From Gnetum montanum (Eukaryota; Streptophyta; Gnetopsida; Gnetales; Gnetaceae): a stretch of 64,000 nt of DNA. Both the position numbers and the translations under genes were made by a program. Shown here one piece after another: positions 22,270 through 35,008 of the stretch (the first letter of the stretch is position 1; each line of letters begins with the position of its first letter). The notes under the pieces were generated by a model. The model had not been told where the DNA came from, did no database searches, and worked only from the letters and a program-made list of their open reading frames with translations. The DNA lies in contig MNCI01000569.1 of the NCBI GenBank assembly GCA_015680685.1, forward strand, positions 404,455 to 468,454, read 5' to 3'.

Positions 22270-23330
22270 ATCGAGCCAAATATTTCATCGAAATTAATGG
22301 ACACCTCTACAAGGTGTGTGCTGATGGCCTGATTCGTTGGTGTGTCCCTGACAAAGATTAACTTTGTGTTCTCCAGGATGCTCACAAAGGACCTTACAGA
22401 GGCCACTATGCTAGGAGATGCACAACCATAAAAATCCTAACGGTAGGATACTATTGGCATACAATTTTTAGGGATGCCCATCAGTTTTTCCAATCTTGTG
22501 AACGTTGTCAATGGGATGGTGGGATGACAACTTGCATGGAAAGTCCTCAACAGTGGATTCAACCACTGGAATCTTTTAACATATGGGGTGTCGACTTCAT
22601 CGGTTCCATCACACCCATGTCTAACAGAAAGGCATATATTATTGTAGTAGTCAACTACTTCATAAAATGGGTAGAAGTAGCAACAATTACTGATTGTACA
22701 TCATCCACTGTTACTAGATTTATACAACAAAATATGATAAATAGGTTTGGGGTGCCATGTTAACTAATTTCTGATAATGGAACTCATTTCACAAGTGCTA
22801 CTTTTAGAAAGTTAATGCAATGCTTGGGGGTTAAACATAAATTAACACCTTATCATCCCCAAGCCAATGGTCAAGTAGAGGTAACCAACCAGGAGATCAC
22901 AAAAATGCTAACATGAACTATTAGCAAATATAGGAAAGATTGGAGTACAAAAATTAACGATGCTCTTTGGGCTTACCATTCAACATGGAAACTTCCTATT
23001 GGTTACTCTCTCTATGAGTTAGTGTACATAAAATTTCCAATGCTCCTGATTTAATCTGAGCTTCTTACATTCTCAATAGCCTATGATTTGAATCTTGACC
23101 TAAGTCTAACATAGAAAGAAAGATTGATGAACTTGAATGTGCTAGATGAAAATCAATTAGTGGCCCTATCTTTGAATGAGGTGCACAAGGCATTCAGTAA
23201 GCAACGTCATGACCTCAGAATTAGGAAAGTAAAACTTCAACTAAGAGATAAGGTTCTCTATTGGAACACCACAGAAGGTAAAATTCCAAACATTGTGGAA
23301 GGGACCTTAAATAATTGATCAAACCTTTCC
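22270..23330 (+). pseudogene. R4 integrase
   Basis: The zinc-binding region reads LQDAHKGPYRGHYARR then SCERCQ at about 22,375-22,510. The catalytic core has all three acidic residues: WGVDFIG (about 22,590), LISDNGTHF (about 22,775) and NGQVEVTN (about 22,870). RKDWSTKINDALWAYHSTWK follows, then a C-terminal part with RKVKLQLRDKVLYWN (23,224-23,270). Scattered stops disable it. The enzyme inserts the cDNA into host chromosomes. The R8 copy matches its second half closely. Confidence 0.88.
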
Positions 23331-23334
23331 CTCT

Positions 23335-25610
23335 AGCCATGTTGATCTACAAGCCTAAAAGCCCAAATAAAAAGCACTTGGTCAGCATCCAACAAGTAAA
23401 ACCTTTCGTAGAGCTCAGATAGGCTAGTGCAATTACCACCTCGAAGGATGGACAACCACATTCCATTTTTCAGATCTCCTCCTTCCAACTCAGTTGTGGG
23501 GGAGATGGCCATCTGTGCTAACAATCCATATGGCTTCTCAGTTTTTCTACATTTTTTCTTCCACGTTTTTGATTTTACAAGTTATTTATTTTACAAATTT
23601 TTGATTTTTATATTTTTCTAATTTTACATCATCGTTAGTACCTTTGAACCTTTCGTGGTTATTTTACACTTTTTTTATATATTTTACTTTATTTTGTTTT
23701 GTTTGAGTATGATATTTCCTTATTTTTGCTAGTAAAATTGCTTTATTTCCATAGGACATAATGTCGTTATTGTTATATACTAATGATTGTTTGTGCTTAA
23801 TGTTGTAATTGTCGATGTCTAATTTCTATTTTTGAATTTTGATGTTTCATGAATTTCACATGGTTCATTTTTCATAGAATAAGTAGTGAGTCCATGATAT
23901 CCACCCATCTAGTAAACTCTATGGTTTTCCTTGTTTTGGGAATTTGAGGTCCCTTCCATTAAAGAAACTTTTAATCAATCAGTGACCTTGGTAGTTTTGG
24001 AATTAAGAAGGATTCAAAAGGTTTGTAAAGGGTGTGACTTCAAGGGGACTCAATATTCTTTGTACTCTTCTACTTGCTTGAGTGCTTGAGTGTTTTTCAT
24101 AGACTTCTTACCATTCCATTCCAACCAGTAATAGGAAGTCAAATAAATTCTTTACATGGTGTGGTTCCCATTCAATAGAGAGAGAAAGAGAGAGAGAGAA
24201 AAAATGATGGAAATTCAAAGCACACCCCTTAGACACAATAAATGAATAAGTCTTTGCATGGTGTGGTCCCCATCCAAAAATTCAAAAAAATAAGAGAGAA
24301 AAAATGATGGGAATTCAAAGCACATCCCTTGGACAAATAAATGGGATACAAGCACTAGTTATGGAACTAGAAAGAAATACACCTATGTCTGAAAGTCGCT
24401 TGTAACTAATGCCCTCTTTCACTTCCTACTTCTGTCTTTCCTTCTCCTTATGGAATGATGGTTGTCTTGTGGAAGCACTTTCATGTCTTATGTGGGTGGA
24501 TTGATCTTAGGGTAGCGATGTGAAATCACTAAAAGCGAATGGTTTTGGTCTGAATTGAGGATGGATCTTACTAGTCATTTTAAACAAAAATTCCACAAGG
24601 GATTTCTTATGATCTCAGTTTGGAATTCCATTCCACCTTCTCTGTCATCCATCCATGCTACCATAACTTGCCTCGCTACGAGGTTCTATGATATGCTCTA
24701 TGTCTTGGTCTGATGTGTTGGAATTCTTGGATAGATTCTTTTTGGTTGGTCCTTAACTTTTGATTATCCTTAATCGACTATGGGGCCTGTGGACTCCTTA
24801 GTTGAGGTTATGCAAGGGCAATAAGGGCATGAGCCTACTATGCAAAGGACCCACTTACATAGCTCTTGTTTTGGTTAGTTAAGGTTCCTTACCTTTGACA
24901 TTGTTACAATCCTACCTTCCACATATTTTATTGAGTATTCTGCTTAGTGCTCCTTAACCTTTTATTTCATTCATTCCTTGAATCAATTTTTCTTGATTTT
25001 TCCAAATTTATGAGCTTCAACCTCCTCTTCTCATTTTTTTTCATACTATTCTTCCCCTTGTAAGCTTTCATTTGACCCCAATTTCATTCAAAAATTCTTT
25101 GTATTTTGCAAGTTTGACTAAAGTCAACAATTATTTATGTGGTCAATAATTACATCAACGAGGCCTCGTCAATGTAGTGCATAAATCCTATATATACCAC
25201 TGTGCACTTAGGAATTTTTGACATTTGCCTCATAACATATGAGGATTTTTTGCAACTTTTTAGAGTCCAAAACTTTCCAGAGCTCATAACTTCCCAACTG
25301 TTTGTCCAAATCACTTCATTTTTTGATCCTACACCTTAAGGTTTCCGATGAAAAATTAATGAAAATTTTCTAACTTTCCCAAAGGGTTAATAACCTTAAC
25401 AATATACAAATATCAATTTTTTAAAAAAGTTAACCCTTTCAACAACCTCTAGGATGAATTATTACCAATAGCACACAAATAAATAATAATTGGAGTAATT
25501 AAATCAACCATAATCACAACTTAGCCAAGTGTAACTATCCTAAAAGAGATAAAGGTATTCCAATTGTTTCATGTTACATAATGATTGATAACCCCTAGTC
25601 TCATTGTAAT
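23335..25610 (+). other. R4 non-coding spacer between pol and ORF3
   Basis: About 2.3 kb without an open frame. It has T-rich stretches (23,540-23,720), a GA microsatellite (24,175-24,202) and a partial tandem duplication of about 110 bp (24,130-24,335) built around catggtgtggttcccat and gaaattcaaagcacaccc. The same landmarks in the same order occur in R3, R7 and, inverted, R8, so this is a conserved part of the element and not random DNA. Confidence 0.75.
24130..24335 (+). repeat. Tandem duplication in the R4 spacer
   Basis: Two copies share catggtgtggtYcccatcca, then an A/G-rich run, then aaatgatggRaattcaaagcac. R8 has the same two-copy arrangement in inverse orientation at 58,715-58,880. 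R7 has one copy near 55,205-55,265. Confidence 0.75.
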
Positions 25611-25615
25611 TATAG

Positions 25616-27640
25616 ATGGCACCAAAATCGAAATGCCCACAAGAAGGAGAACCCTCTGAATCAAGGGAGCAATGGCCCAGAGCTAGAAGGGATCAACAAG
25701 AACAAGCCCAAGAACTGACAGAGGTAACCCATGAAATGGGACCTCTTTGTGAGGAGTCCAAAGTGGAATCTATTTGACAGATTCTAGAAGAAGAAGTTCC
25801 CACAGAACAATCATAGTAAGGAGAAGTTCCCACAGAACAATCATAGCGAGGAGAAGTGCCTGAACCCACACCAAGGCTTGAAGTCACTTTGACTAAAACT
25901 TGCCTTGACATTGTCAAGTCCCGAGAAATCCAATGATTAGTTCTTTAGGAAATCAACTTCAGACCATTTTGAGAAAAAGCTACAACATATGTCAAGACTC
26001 AACTGCAAACCTCTTTCATGTGGCCAATAATTACATCTAGTGGGAAGTGGTACATGGAAAAGACATATCTCTTCTAAAGTAATAGAAGACTAGGGTTCAC
26101 TGTCAAGATCAAGGACATTCAAGTGTCTTACTTGGCCGAAGCTATCATGTAGGCACTGGGGTGCCTGACACTAGGACGCAGTTGGCAGAATTATCAATGA
26201 AAGGTGATCTTGAGGCCAAAAAGGAGTGAAATCAGTGATGCTACAGGGTTGAGCATAAGGAGTACAACGTGCTCACACTAGTGGAGCAAATCTATTTCAA
26301 AATTGTGGCCTATCACCTCAATCCAACGATGAGGCTAAGCAAGGTGACCACCTTCTCCACCCAAGCATGCATCACTTTAAGTGGAAAATTTCTTGTCAAC
26401 CTTCCACAACTAATCTACTTCGAGATCAAGAAGCATTTTAAAGAAAACAAATGTAGAAGAAAAACCTTGCCCTTTTTGTGCCTCATCCAAAAACTCTATA
26501 AAAGGGCAAGAATCATCTACTACTTCAATGATATAATTAGGCATGCTTCTTTGGCCTCATGGTTTGAGATCTTGAAAAACAAGATCCCAACAATGACTCA
26601 AGAAGAGGAGCAACCACCACCACCACCCACTCAAGAAACAACACTAGAGGCCTGCACAACCATTGAGCACCTACGTAAAATTTGAAAGTAGCTCTTGAGC
26701 AAGCAAGACCAATGTGCAGGAATGAGTGGGGTAGATCCATTTGTATATCAACCAACAATGAGTCACCTTAATGAGGTGGCTCAAACAGTCAACCAAATGA
26801 AGAGGGGTGGACCAATGTTCTTTACCAAACAAATGTAGTTGCCTATGAGGTTGGATCCCAATGCTTAAGAGGTGATGATGTCATTATCTCAACACCATTT
26901 ATTTTTAGAAATCTCTGGGAATGTCACCACCTTCTTGGTGCATTTGGAGGAAGGTGAAGGGACAACTATCCTGGTGATGCAACACCAAGGGTAGGAGATA
27001 GTAGCTAAGGTAGTTACTGACTATGTCGCTAAAGCACTAAATGCACCTACAATGTCTATATCAGATGCCTACAATAAAGTGGAGATCCACCTAAAGGAGT
27101 TGCTAATTGAAAAAAATGATAGAATACATGGAGCTAGCTTATTTTTGTTACGTAAACCTAGCTATGCTGACTATTGGATAACTGTGATTAGAGTTAGAGA
27201 AACAAGTGGCTAGCTTGTATTTGTTATACGAGGTAGAGGTCAAGCACCATAAAGACATCAAGAAAAATCTTGAGACTACAAACACTGAACTCGAAGTTCT
27301 TAAAGCAAGGTTCATAGATCAATGATCAATTTCTGAGAACCTATCCACATGAATGAATGATTACCAAGAGCTAAAGGACACAGTCAGAGTGTTCGACATT
27401 GAACGCAAATAGATTGTTACCTAGTTCATCAATGCTATGGAGTTGTTTCTAGTAATCTCATGTTCCTAGATTGTGCTCGTTCTGACCCACATTGGTGAAG
27501 CTGCATGGATAGTGGATGATCCCAAAAGTAAGGAGGAGAAAATGAAAGCACTGCTGGATGCTTTTCACCTCCCGCCAGAAATTGTAGCAGTAACAGGATA
27601 GCTGTAGCCTCCTCGATCACCGCACATGCGTGAAGCTAAA
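25616..27640 (+). pseudogene. R4 ORF3 (uncharacterised 3' ORF)
   Basis: Starts ATGGCACCAAAATCG directly after TAATTATAG, which looks like a 3' splice site. A Glu/Gln/Arg-rich N-terminus contains a 33-bp tandem duplication (25,790-25,855). The middle is open at 26,269-26,685 and encodes LVNLPQLIYFEIKKHFKENK and a TQEEEQPPPPPTQE linker. The conserved core (27,080-27,310) reads YNKVEIHLKELL, EYMELAYFCYVNLAMLTIG, LEKQVASLYLLYE. The C-terminal motif near 27,435-27,590 is ELFLVISCS...WIVDDPKSKEEKMKALLDAFH. The core looks helical or coiled coil. It also occurs in R3, R5, R7 (start only) and at 37,720-38,300. I cannot name a family; its position recalls Athila 'env-like' ORFs, but I see no signal peptide or transmembrane segment. 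Confidence 0.7.
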
Positions 27641-27915
27641 GAAGGTCCTTGAAAACATTAAGAGCCACCATGGCTTGGGACTATCTGATCTTCTCTATAA
27701 AACTTCACACCATTAAGGAACATGCTATCCAATTTTGAAGGTTCATGTTATGGTGTTCAATTTTGTGTTCTGAAAGTCATCATTTTTATAATGTGTTGAT
27801 TTGTACATCCAAGCACTCCATTTTTTTGTCAAGTCAGTCTATTTTATTTGTGAAAGGTTAGTCAATAATCCCATACCTTACCAATTTTGTAAAAGAACTC
27901 TAGGATGAGTTTTCA

Positions 27916-27931
27916 TTTAGTCGTGAAGGTA
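27916..27931 (+). other. R4 polypurine-tract region
   Basis: TTTAGTCGTGAAGGTA lies directly before the 3' LTR, in the position where plus-strand synthesis is primed. The same site reads GTTGTGGGGGTA before the LTR at 61,016. The upstream phrase aggatgagttttcattta is shared by all copies. Confidence 0.7.
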
Positions 27932-28771
27932 TGATGAGTCATAGTTTTGTTAGCTATGTCAACAAGGCACCATTGACTTAGTGTCTATATTTGGCTATAA
28001 ATATATGCTCACTAGCCACATTTATGACAATTGAGATTTAGTAGCAGTGAAGCTCTTGTAGTTTGTCCATTTAAAAGTTAGAATTCTTCTCCTGAGTGCC
28101 CATAACAAGAGTCATTGAGTGTACTGATCTTTATTTGAGCATTGTTGTACCTAAGCATGATAGTGTGTGTGGCAATAAAGATGAGCTTTCTGATAAACCT
28201 TGCAGCACTTTGGATAGATTAAATATTTTATTTATGCATTTAATGTTTTCAATTATTTATTAAATATTTTCTAGTAATTAAGTTAATGAAACAATTAAGC
28301 AAGATAGATCAAACACATAAGTATGACCACTTCAAGTGTAACACATATTTGCTTGGTAATCCTAGTAGCGTTATTACTTAGTACGCCCAGTAGTGTAGTA
28401 CTTGGTAACTTGGCAATGGATATGTGGGTTCAAAACATGTGCAAAAAGTGGGACTAGATATTTATGTTAGGACTAGTTAGATATTGGGTAATTAGTTAAA
28501 TTGAATTAGTTAATCCAATTACTATTACCTTCCTTTGAACACCAAACCATAAAATATAAAATGATAAAAATTGAATGCCTCAATTACACTTAACCATACC
28601 AGTGTACTTCACAAGTGTAATTGGGAAGACAATGATTGACCTCAAGGTAAAGATTTACTGCATAGAAGACCAATGCACTAGAAATGATAAAGTCCATGGA
28701 ATTTGACTAGATCATGCGTGAATGCTTTATGATTCATATGGTTGGATGTAGGGGTACCTTGCCACTCATCA
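27932..28771 (+). repeat. R4 3' LTR
   Basis: Starts TGATGAGTCATAG, ends GCCACTCATCA, with a TATA box at 27,996-28,004. It is followed by the target duplication ACTAT and then by R3 gag sequence. Confidence 0.92.
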
Positions 28772-30580
28772 ACTATCATCCAAGACACCTTAATGAAGAA
28801 GATGAATAGCATGAACCATGAAGCAACAAAGATAGACAAGAAGAAAGAGAGAGACATGAATATCAAAGGGGGCATCACTACAAATTAGCATACGAACCCT
28901 ATGATCATGAAGAACCCTTGTTGGCTACTCATAACATGATCAAAATAAGAAAAGCTATATATATATCGACTAGACATGTGAAAGATAATTACATTAAGAA
29001 TATATATATGAAAAATATTCCTAAGTTTGAAGGTGGGCATAATGCAGATTCACAACATCACCTTCAAGCATTTGACAATGTTTGTGCCCTACAAAATATA
29101 GAGAGTGATTGGTAGAAACTTAAGTTGTTTCCTCGGGCACTCATCAAGGAGGTAGAAAGCTGGTACATATCATTAGAACCTAAATAAATTAGAAGGTGGA
29201 GTACCATGCTTAAAATTTTCAATGATAAATACCAAACTTACTTTTGGGTATCCAATCTTAGGAAGCAAGTCTAGGGCTAGAAGTAAGGAACCCATGAATC
29301 CCTTGATGTAGCAATGGGTAGATACCACTCTCTTCTACATAGGTGTCTAGGTCATAGATTTTCCCAAAGTGAGCAACTTAGACATATTATTGATGGGCTA
29401 AGGAATAAAACTAGGGAAACCCTTGGGATTTATGCCCAAGGTAGACTATCTGAAATGATTGTCCATCAAATTCAAAGACTCATGAAGGAAGAAGGAAAAT
29501 TGAAAAAGAGAGAATCGGCTAAGGAGTATAATAGAGATCCATCCTTCCATTCAAAAAAGAGATGTATGAGTATGCAATAAGTAAGAGGAAGAAACCTTGG
29601 AGGAGGTGATATAGAAAAATACTCTACCAATTCAAAAGTTTTTTAATGATATAGCCACCAAGGTAGAGAAGATGTGGGATTCACTAGCTGAGAAATTTGC
29701 TACAGCCATCAAAATTGTGGAAGAAAAAACTGAGCAAGCCTTTATTAAGGGCAAAGAGAAGAAAAGAGACTTAAAAAAATAAAAAAGTGGCATTAGTGGC
29801 AGAATGTTCTGATATAAGCTCAGACGATGAGGAAGGGTGTATAGTATGCTAGTATGAACATCTTAAGAGGTGTTGTTTTGTAATGGAACATTTGCAAGAC
29901 ATAGGGGCATATGCACTTTATCCAAGACTCACCAAAAAGAAAATGCCGAAACAGTTACCTTACCCTCAAGGTAACTACTAATAGACATTCCAACTAGCCT
30001 ACTACCCCAGTGAAGCTTATTCGTATCCACAGGAGTAGTACCAACAATAGTGGCAGCAACCACAATCATGGGCAATGCCACCACTGATATGATAGTGCCC
30101 ATATCAACAACTAGACCCTTATGGATACTATGTTTAGCATCCAATATCTTTGGGAAATGCAGTAGTTTAGACTTCTTAGTACTATCCAATAAAATACTAT
30201 AGATTAACACCTCCAAGGATGGATTCCAACCCAAACGTGCATCAACAAGTGGCTAGTTCATTGAGTTAACCTTCTAATCATTTACCACCAATGCCACCAC
30301 CTATCATGCAAGGGGAATTTCCATCATAGCCACAACAATAGAACACTATAAGGGTAGTGAATATACAAAGAGATGATCATACCAGCAACACTAAGGAAAA
30401 ATCAAGGAAACGTCCTCTCTTTAGGACAAGTCTAGAAAAAGTTGGTAGAGTAAGGACCTTATTGAATTATGTTCCTTATATGAAGGATCCTCCTACAAAC
30501 ACCTTGCTTCTCCAGCAATTAGATCAAAATCTTGCAAATATCATGCTAACCAAAATTATAATAGACTAGATCAAGGTAGG
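28772..30580 (+). pseudogene. R3 gag, 3' part
   Basis: This resumes the gag cut at 16,406. The capsid-like core has NIPKFEGGHNADSQHHLQAF, DNVCALQNIESDW, LHRCLGHRFSQSEQLRHIID and YAQGRLSEMIVHQ. The knuckle CIVC-stop-YEHLKRCC lies at about 29,838-29,875. The Gln/Tyr/Pro-rich tail (PYPQGNY, QQPQSWAMP) is readable to about 30,400. TAG at 29,113-29,115 follows the conserved Trp. The combined frames give a gag of the same design as R4. Confidence 0.8.
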
Positions 30581-30589
30581 ACCACTTCC

Positions 30590-31460
30590 CAAGAAAAGAA
30601 TTAATTCAAGAGTTCATTTGATTTATTTACAAGTAGTTGGAAATTTACCATGCAAGGCTCTATTAGACTTAGGTTTTGGAGTAAATTTGATCTCTCAAGA
30701 AACATATAAGACATGAAACCTACTGCCCTTAAAGAAGTGTAGCATAAGATTAGAACTAGGAGATTAGTTTTTCACCATTCGTTTGGAACATATAGAAGAT
30801 GTAGTGACCACTATCAATGGGTGGTCTTATCCAACAAATTTTTTGGTGATTAACATGAAGAATGATAACAAGGAATTTCCTATCATTATGGGAAGAGAAT
30901 GGCTTAGCACAATAGATGCTAATTTAGGAATGAGAGACTTATTTGGGGAAATCTCCAAAGAAGATGTGCAAGAAACCATACATATGCAAAGAATTCCATG
31001 CATAACTAATGAAGGGTGTAGTTGTAAATCAAAAGTTCAAAATTCCAACATCATCCTTACACCAACTCACAATAGATGTGAGAAACAAGTGTGTGTACAA
31101 GAAGGAACAAGGGTCACTAAACCAAAAGACACCCAATCATCAAAAACTAAGATCATAAAACTATCCAAAACATGCATGGAAATGTCTAACTCAATTATTA
31201 ACTCGTATCCTAAGAAAGTGATCCAAACTGAGAACTCACAAAAGAATATCATAAACCATAATCATACACCAATAGATAGGGGAAGTGAGGACTTAAAAAT
31301 TGAATTTAAGAATAAACAAGAGAATATAGTTGGACCTTCTCAGTTAAAAAGATCATCTATTCCAATGGGACATATATCCTTAGACAATCAGAGTTTGATT
31401 ACCATCAAGATTACATGGGATAATAACCAAAAAACTAAATCATTAGGATGATAAATGAGA
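30590..31460 (+). pseudogene. R3 protease region and unique tail
   Basis: YLQVVGNLPCKALLDLGFGV then NLISQETYKT is the active-site loop, with DSG changed to DLG. The open frame 30,783-31,451 has EDVVTTINGWSYPTNFLVIN, FPIIMGREWLSTIDANLGMR, IPCITNEGCSCKSKVQ, then a Lys/Ser/Asn-rich tail. That tail and the next stretch (near MINEKPRVYDP in a shifted frame) match R7 but not R4, R6 or R8. No RT follows: the sequence goes directly to the spacer. Confidence 0.75.
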
Positions 31461-33587
31461 AACCTAGAGTGTATGATCCAAGGGATCTAGGGTCCATTTT
31501 TTGAACACTTACCCATGAGTTCAATCATGGGTGAGGTACTTGATCTTGATTTAGGAATTACTAAGTGCTTTTCAACTTTTTATTTTATAGTTCTTTTTTA
31601 TTATTCACATTTCTTACCAATTTTTCATATTCTTTGATATCTTTTCATTATTTTAAAATTTTTCATTTCTTAATCATTTGTGAATCTTTGATATTTTTCA
31701 AATTATTTCTCTATTTTTCCATTTTTCTATGAATTGCATCATTTTCCTTGTACATATTTTTGTTGATTTTTCAATAAAATACATTGAATAAAGCAAGATG
31801 TAGTTCCAATAAGGTGAATATTTCTCTATATTATCAAATCATAAGGGACTAATTACCTATACAGTGAAACCATGACATCCATCCATCCATTTCAATAATA
31901 AGAAGTTCTTACCATGGCCATAATCATATTCTTCTCACAATGAAATTAAGAATAAACTTGTGGTCATTATGCTTGGATAGAAGAGTGAAGAACCAAATGG
32001 GAATGACAAGGGTGTGACATCAAAGGAACTTGTGGATTTTCTTGGATTATTTCTATGAGTTTTATCTAGTTGCTAAGGATGTATTATATCCTTGTAAATA
32101 ACGAAAAATGGGAGTAAAAGTACAATAAATGCTACCTTACCATGTCACTGTAAAGACATGTTACCCATGCTTGAAGGTAGGCGACTTCTTAGGAATCTCA
32201 AAAGAAAAAGTGCAATGAATAAACTCCTTCCTTGAACAACACACCAAGTGGTAATACTCCTTACAACAAGTGTTAGTCTTATGGTTATAATTCCTAGAGA
32301 TGAAACAATGTGATGTCACTAGAAAGTGGCTTAGACTTGGTTTGAATCTTGGAAAGAAGGACTAATGATTACCTTAACCACAAATTACATACAAGAATTC
32401 ATTATGCCTATGGTAAGACACCTTACATCCAAAGTTTCAGCAATTTCTTCTACAATCCATCTCACCTCATTGTATATTTAATCATAACTTTATGGTTTTG
32501 TATAATATAACATCAATTTTCCAATTTGACAATACTAACATGTGTTTTTTGCTAAATAGGCATATCTTACATTCAACTCCTCAAGTGCCAAAAGACACTT
32601 TTAGGCATTATTATACAAGGGCACTAGGGATTGGAGCCTACTTTGGGAAGGTTCCACTTGTATAACTTTTGTATTTCATACTTGGCAAGCAATTCCACAT
32701 CATCTTGTACCTTCTCAAAATAATTGAGATCCATTAAATACTTTTCATATCATCTAATAATCTATCCATACATTTCAAATTCTTAACCCATCTCCTATCC
32801 ATTCAATAAACTTTCATTGCCTGTGATTCCTTCCTTATAAACTTTGAAAGTCAAACTTTCAAAAACTATGCATCATTAATGGCCCAAGACCCTTTAAATA
32901 AGCTTCACATCTTGCAAACACTCCAATTGACTTCTTTTTCATAAAAAAATTTAACAAAAATTTGAAATTTTTTGATGGTAATGTTGTAGCTATGACATCA
33001 TAGCCCCTACAATGTCACACATATAAAAATAGTATATATAAGCGTGGGAGTTATTGAAACCTTTCATTCCTCTCATTTGTAGTGAGAGAAGTTTTTGTAG
33101 TTTTTCCTCATAGCTCTTACACACTAAATTCCAAGGCCATAACTTCGTCCTCATAGCTTTGATTTTCAAAATTCTTAAACCCTATTGATCCTAGAGCACT
33201 CAACTTAGTTGTGTGGAGGTTCACTATGCTGACATTAGGAAATTTGAGCCAAAATTTTTCTAACATCCGGAATATAGTATAAGGGTAAGTATAGGAAATA
33301 ATAAAGATATCATCATGAATCGATAAAAATCAAGCCAAATAACTTAATGAATTCTTCTAGTAGACCATTCTAACTATTTTAAGGCATAACAAGCAAGAAA
33401 ATGATAACTCTGGAAGGTCATAAGTAATTGATGATATAACACCTAGAAGTTTTCATTTTGAAGTTTTTATAACTATGTAATTATAATAAGATAAGGGATT
33501 GATCTAACTAAGTGTATGAGAAAAATAAAGAGCTATTACGAACTAATTTAGACACTTTAATAACTTTTGAATCCTTGTTGATTATAG
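31461..33587 (+). other. R3 non-coding spacer
   Basis: About 2.1 kb with no supported gene. It opens with ccattttttgaac and cccatgagttcaatcatggg, matched at the start of the R7 spacer (54,605-54,650). The landmark agacatgttacccatgc occurs near 32,153. A gctatgacatcatagcccc palindrome lies near 32,990. Confidence 0.65.
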
Positions 33588-34810
33588 ATGATCCCAAAGA
33601 GACTAACAGCTAAAGGACCTTCCCAACATGGGAGCAAAAGACCAAGAGGTTGTGGGAGAATTCAAGGAGGGGAACAAACCCCACAAGCTGAGCACACTGA
33701 ATAGGAGGCCCAATCATTTAGCATTCACTAGCAAATTCCTATTATTGAGCATTCTACATAGGGGAAAGTTGAAGTTCTATTAGTGCTTGAATAAGGAAAA
33801 TGCCTTACATTGTCTCCTAAATGCCTTCAAGCAATCCAAGAAAAATCCATCATGTCCATGGTCATCATGGAGATGAATTTTGGTCCTTTCATGGAGTTTG
33901 CTCTAGAAATTGTAAAAATGTGACTCCAAGCATCTTCTTTATGGCCTACTTTGTCTAATAGTGGAGAATGGTATATAGGAGAAACATATTAGTTTTGGCA
34001 AAAGAAATAAGCTAATGCTATGGTAATAATTGAATGAGTCTCTGTGCCATACTTTGTAGAGGCAATCGCTAAGGTCCTTAACATCACAAATGAAGGGGCA
34101 AATGTGGCATAGATTTCTACAAGATCAGACACCGATGCCAAGAATCTATGGTTGTAGAGGGCATATGGAAAAGCTAACAAGGACTACATCGAGCTCTCAG
34201 TAGAAGGGAAAATATGCTTCAATATTGGAACCTATCATTTATTTCCAACAAAAAGGCTCAATAGAATATCAAACAAGGACCTGTAGATCGAAGACTTAAC
34301 AAAGTACATGGGATTAGCAATTCTTTGTTATGCTAATCTGGCCATGTTAACAACAAGTAGGCTAGAAACAAATTAGAGAAACAAGTAGTGGCCTTGTATG
34401 CCATGTATGAAAGAGAATTTTTTGATAGGAAACATGCATTATAGAAGCTACATGTGCCAAGATTGGAAGTAGAAATTTTCAAGGCTAGCTACCATGGGCA
34501 TAAAGATTTAGCAACAAACTTGGCACATCACATATTTGACTATCAAGAATTAAGGAAGATGGCTATAGCATTTGAAAAAGAAAGATGACATTTTGCAACC
34601 TGGTACGTGAAAGAAAATAAGATGCTTGTACAACTACCATGCCCATGGGATGTACTCGCTCCATCTAAAATTGCTCAACAAGCATGAATGGTACATGATC
34701 CAAGGATAAAAGAAGAGAAACTTCTTGCACTCCTCAGCCACTACCAATTCTCGAAACTTGATGATAAAGGAGAGAAGGTGATGGAAGAGCCTCCATCTCC
34801 AAGAACATGA
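33588..34810 (+). pseudogene. R3 ORF3
   Basis: ATGATCCCAAAGAG follows TTGATTATAG directly, again as if at a splice acceptor. The N-terminus is basic (GSKRPRGCGRIQGGEQTPQ). The conserved core at about 34,270-34,380 reads IEDLTKYMGLAILCYANLAM then LTTSRLE. The C-terminus near 34,620-34,810 reads LPCPWDVLAPSKIAQQA, MVHDPRIKEEKLLALLSHYQ and MEEPPSPRT-stop. It has many stops. It shares the C-terminal design with R4, R5 and the 37,720 fragment. Confidence 0.7.
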
Positions 34811-35008
34811 TCTACATTGAGATACTTCAAATTGTGATTTTGTCTTATGATGTAATTGTGTTATTTTGTAGAAACACTATTACAACATTCTAAGTCATGT
34901 AATAGTTAGTAAGTCATGTCAAGTTAAATCTACCATCCAATTTTATAAGGGACTATATTCTCATTTTGTTTTAACTCAAGGACAAGTTTCTAGTCACTTG
35001 TGAGGCTA

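Larger units (their letters stand above)
16407..28771 (+). mobile_element. R4: complete Athila-like LTR retrotransposon nested in R3
   Basis: Terminal LTRs 16,407-17,245 and 27,932-28,771 are flanked by a perfect 5-bp target duplication ACTAT (16,402-16,406 and 28,772-28,776), so the 12,365-bp limits are secure. The order is LTR, PBS, gag, PR, RT, RNase H, integrase, spacer, ORF3, polypurine tract, LTR. All frames are broken, but every catalytic block can be followed. It is the most complete copy here and the reference for the deleted relatives. RT motifs such as KDHFPLPFLDQVL, and an ORF between pol and the 3' LTR, fit the Athila branch. Confidence 0.92.

Noticed and set aside
25693-25917. 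Minus-strand frame with a repeated GTSPYYDCSV motif
   Set aside because: The repeat reflects a 33-bp tandem duplication within R4 ORF3 on the plus strand; no other copy supports a minus-strand protein.
32980-33010. Short palindrome gctatgacatcatagc as a possible hairpin terminator
   Set aside because: A single imperfect inverted repeat in AT-rich spacer DNA; plants do not use such terminators and it is not conserved in R4 or R7.
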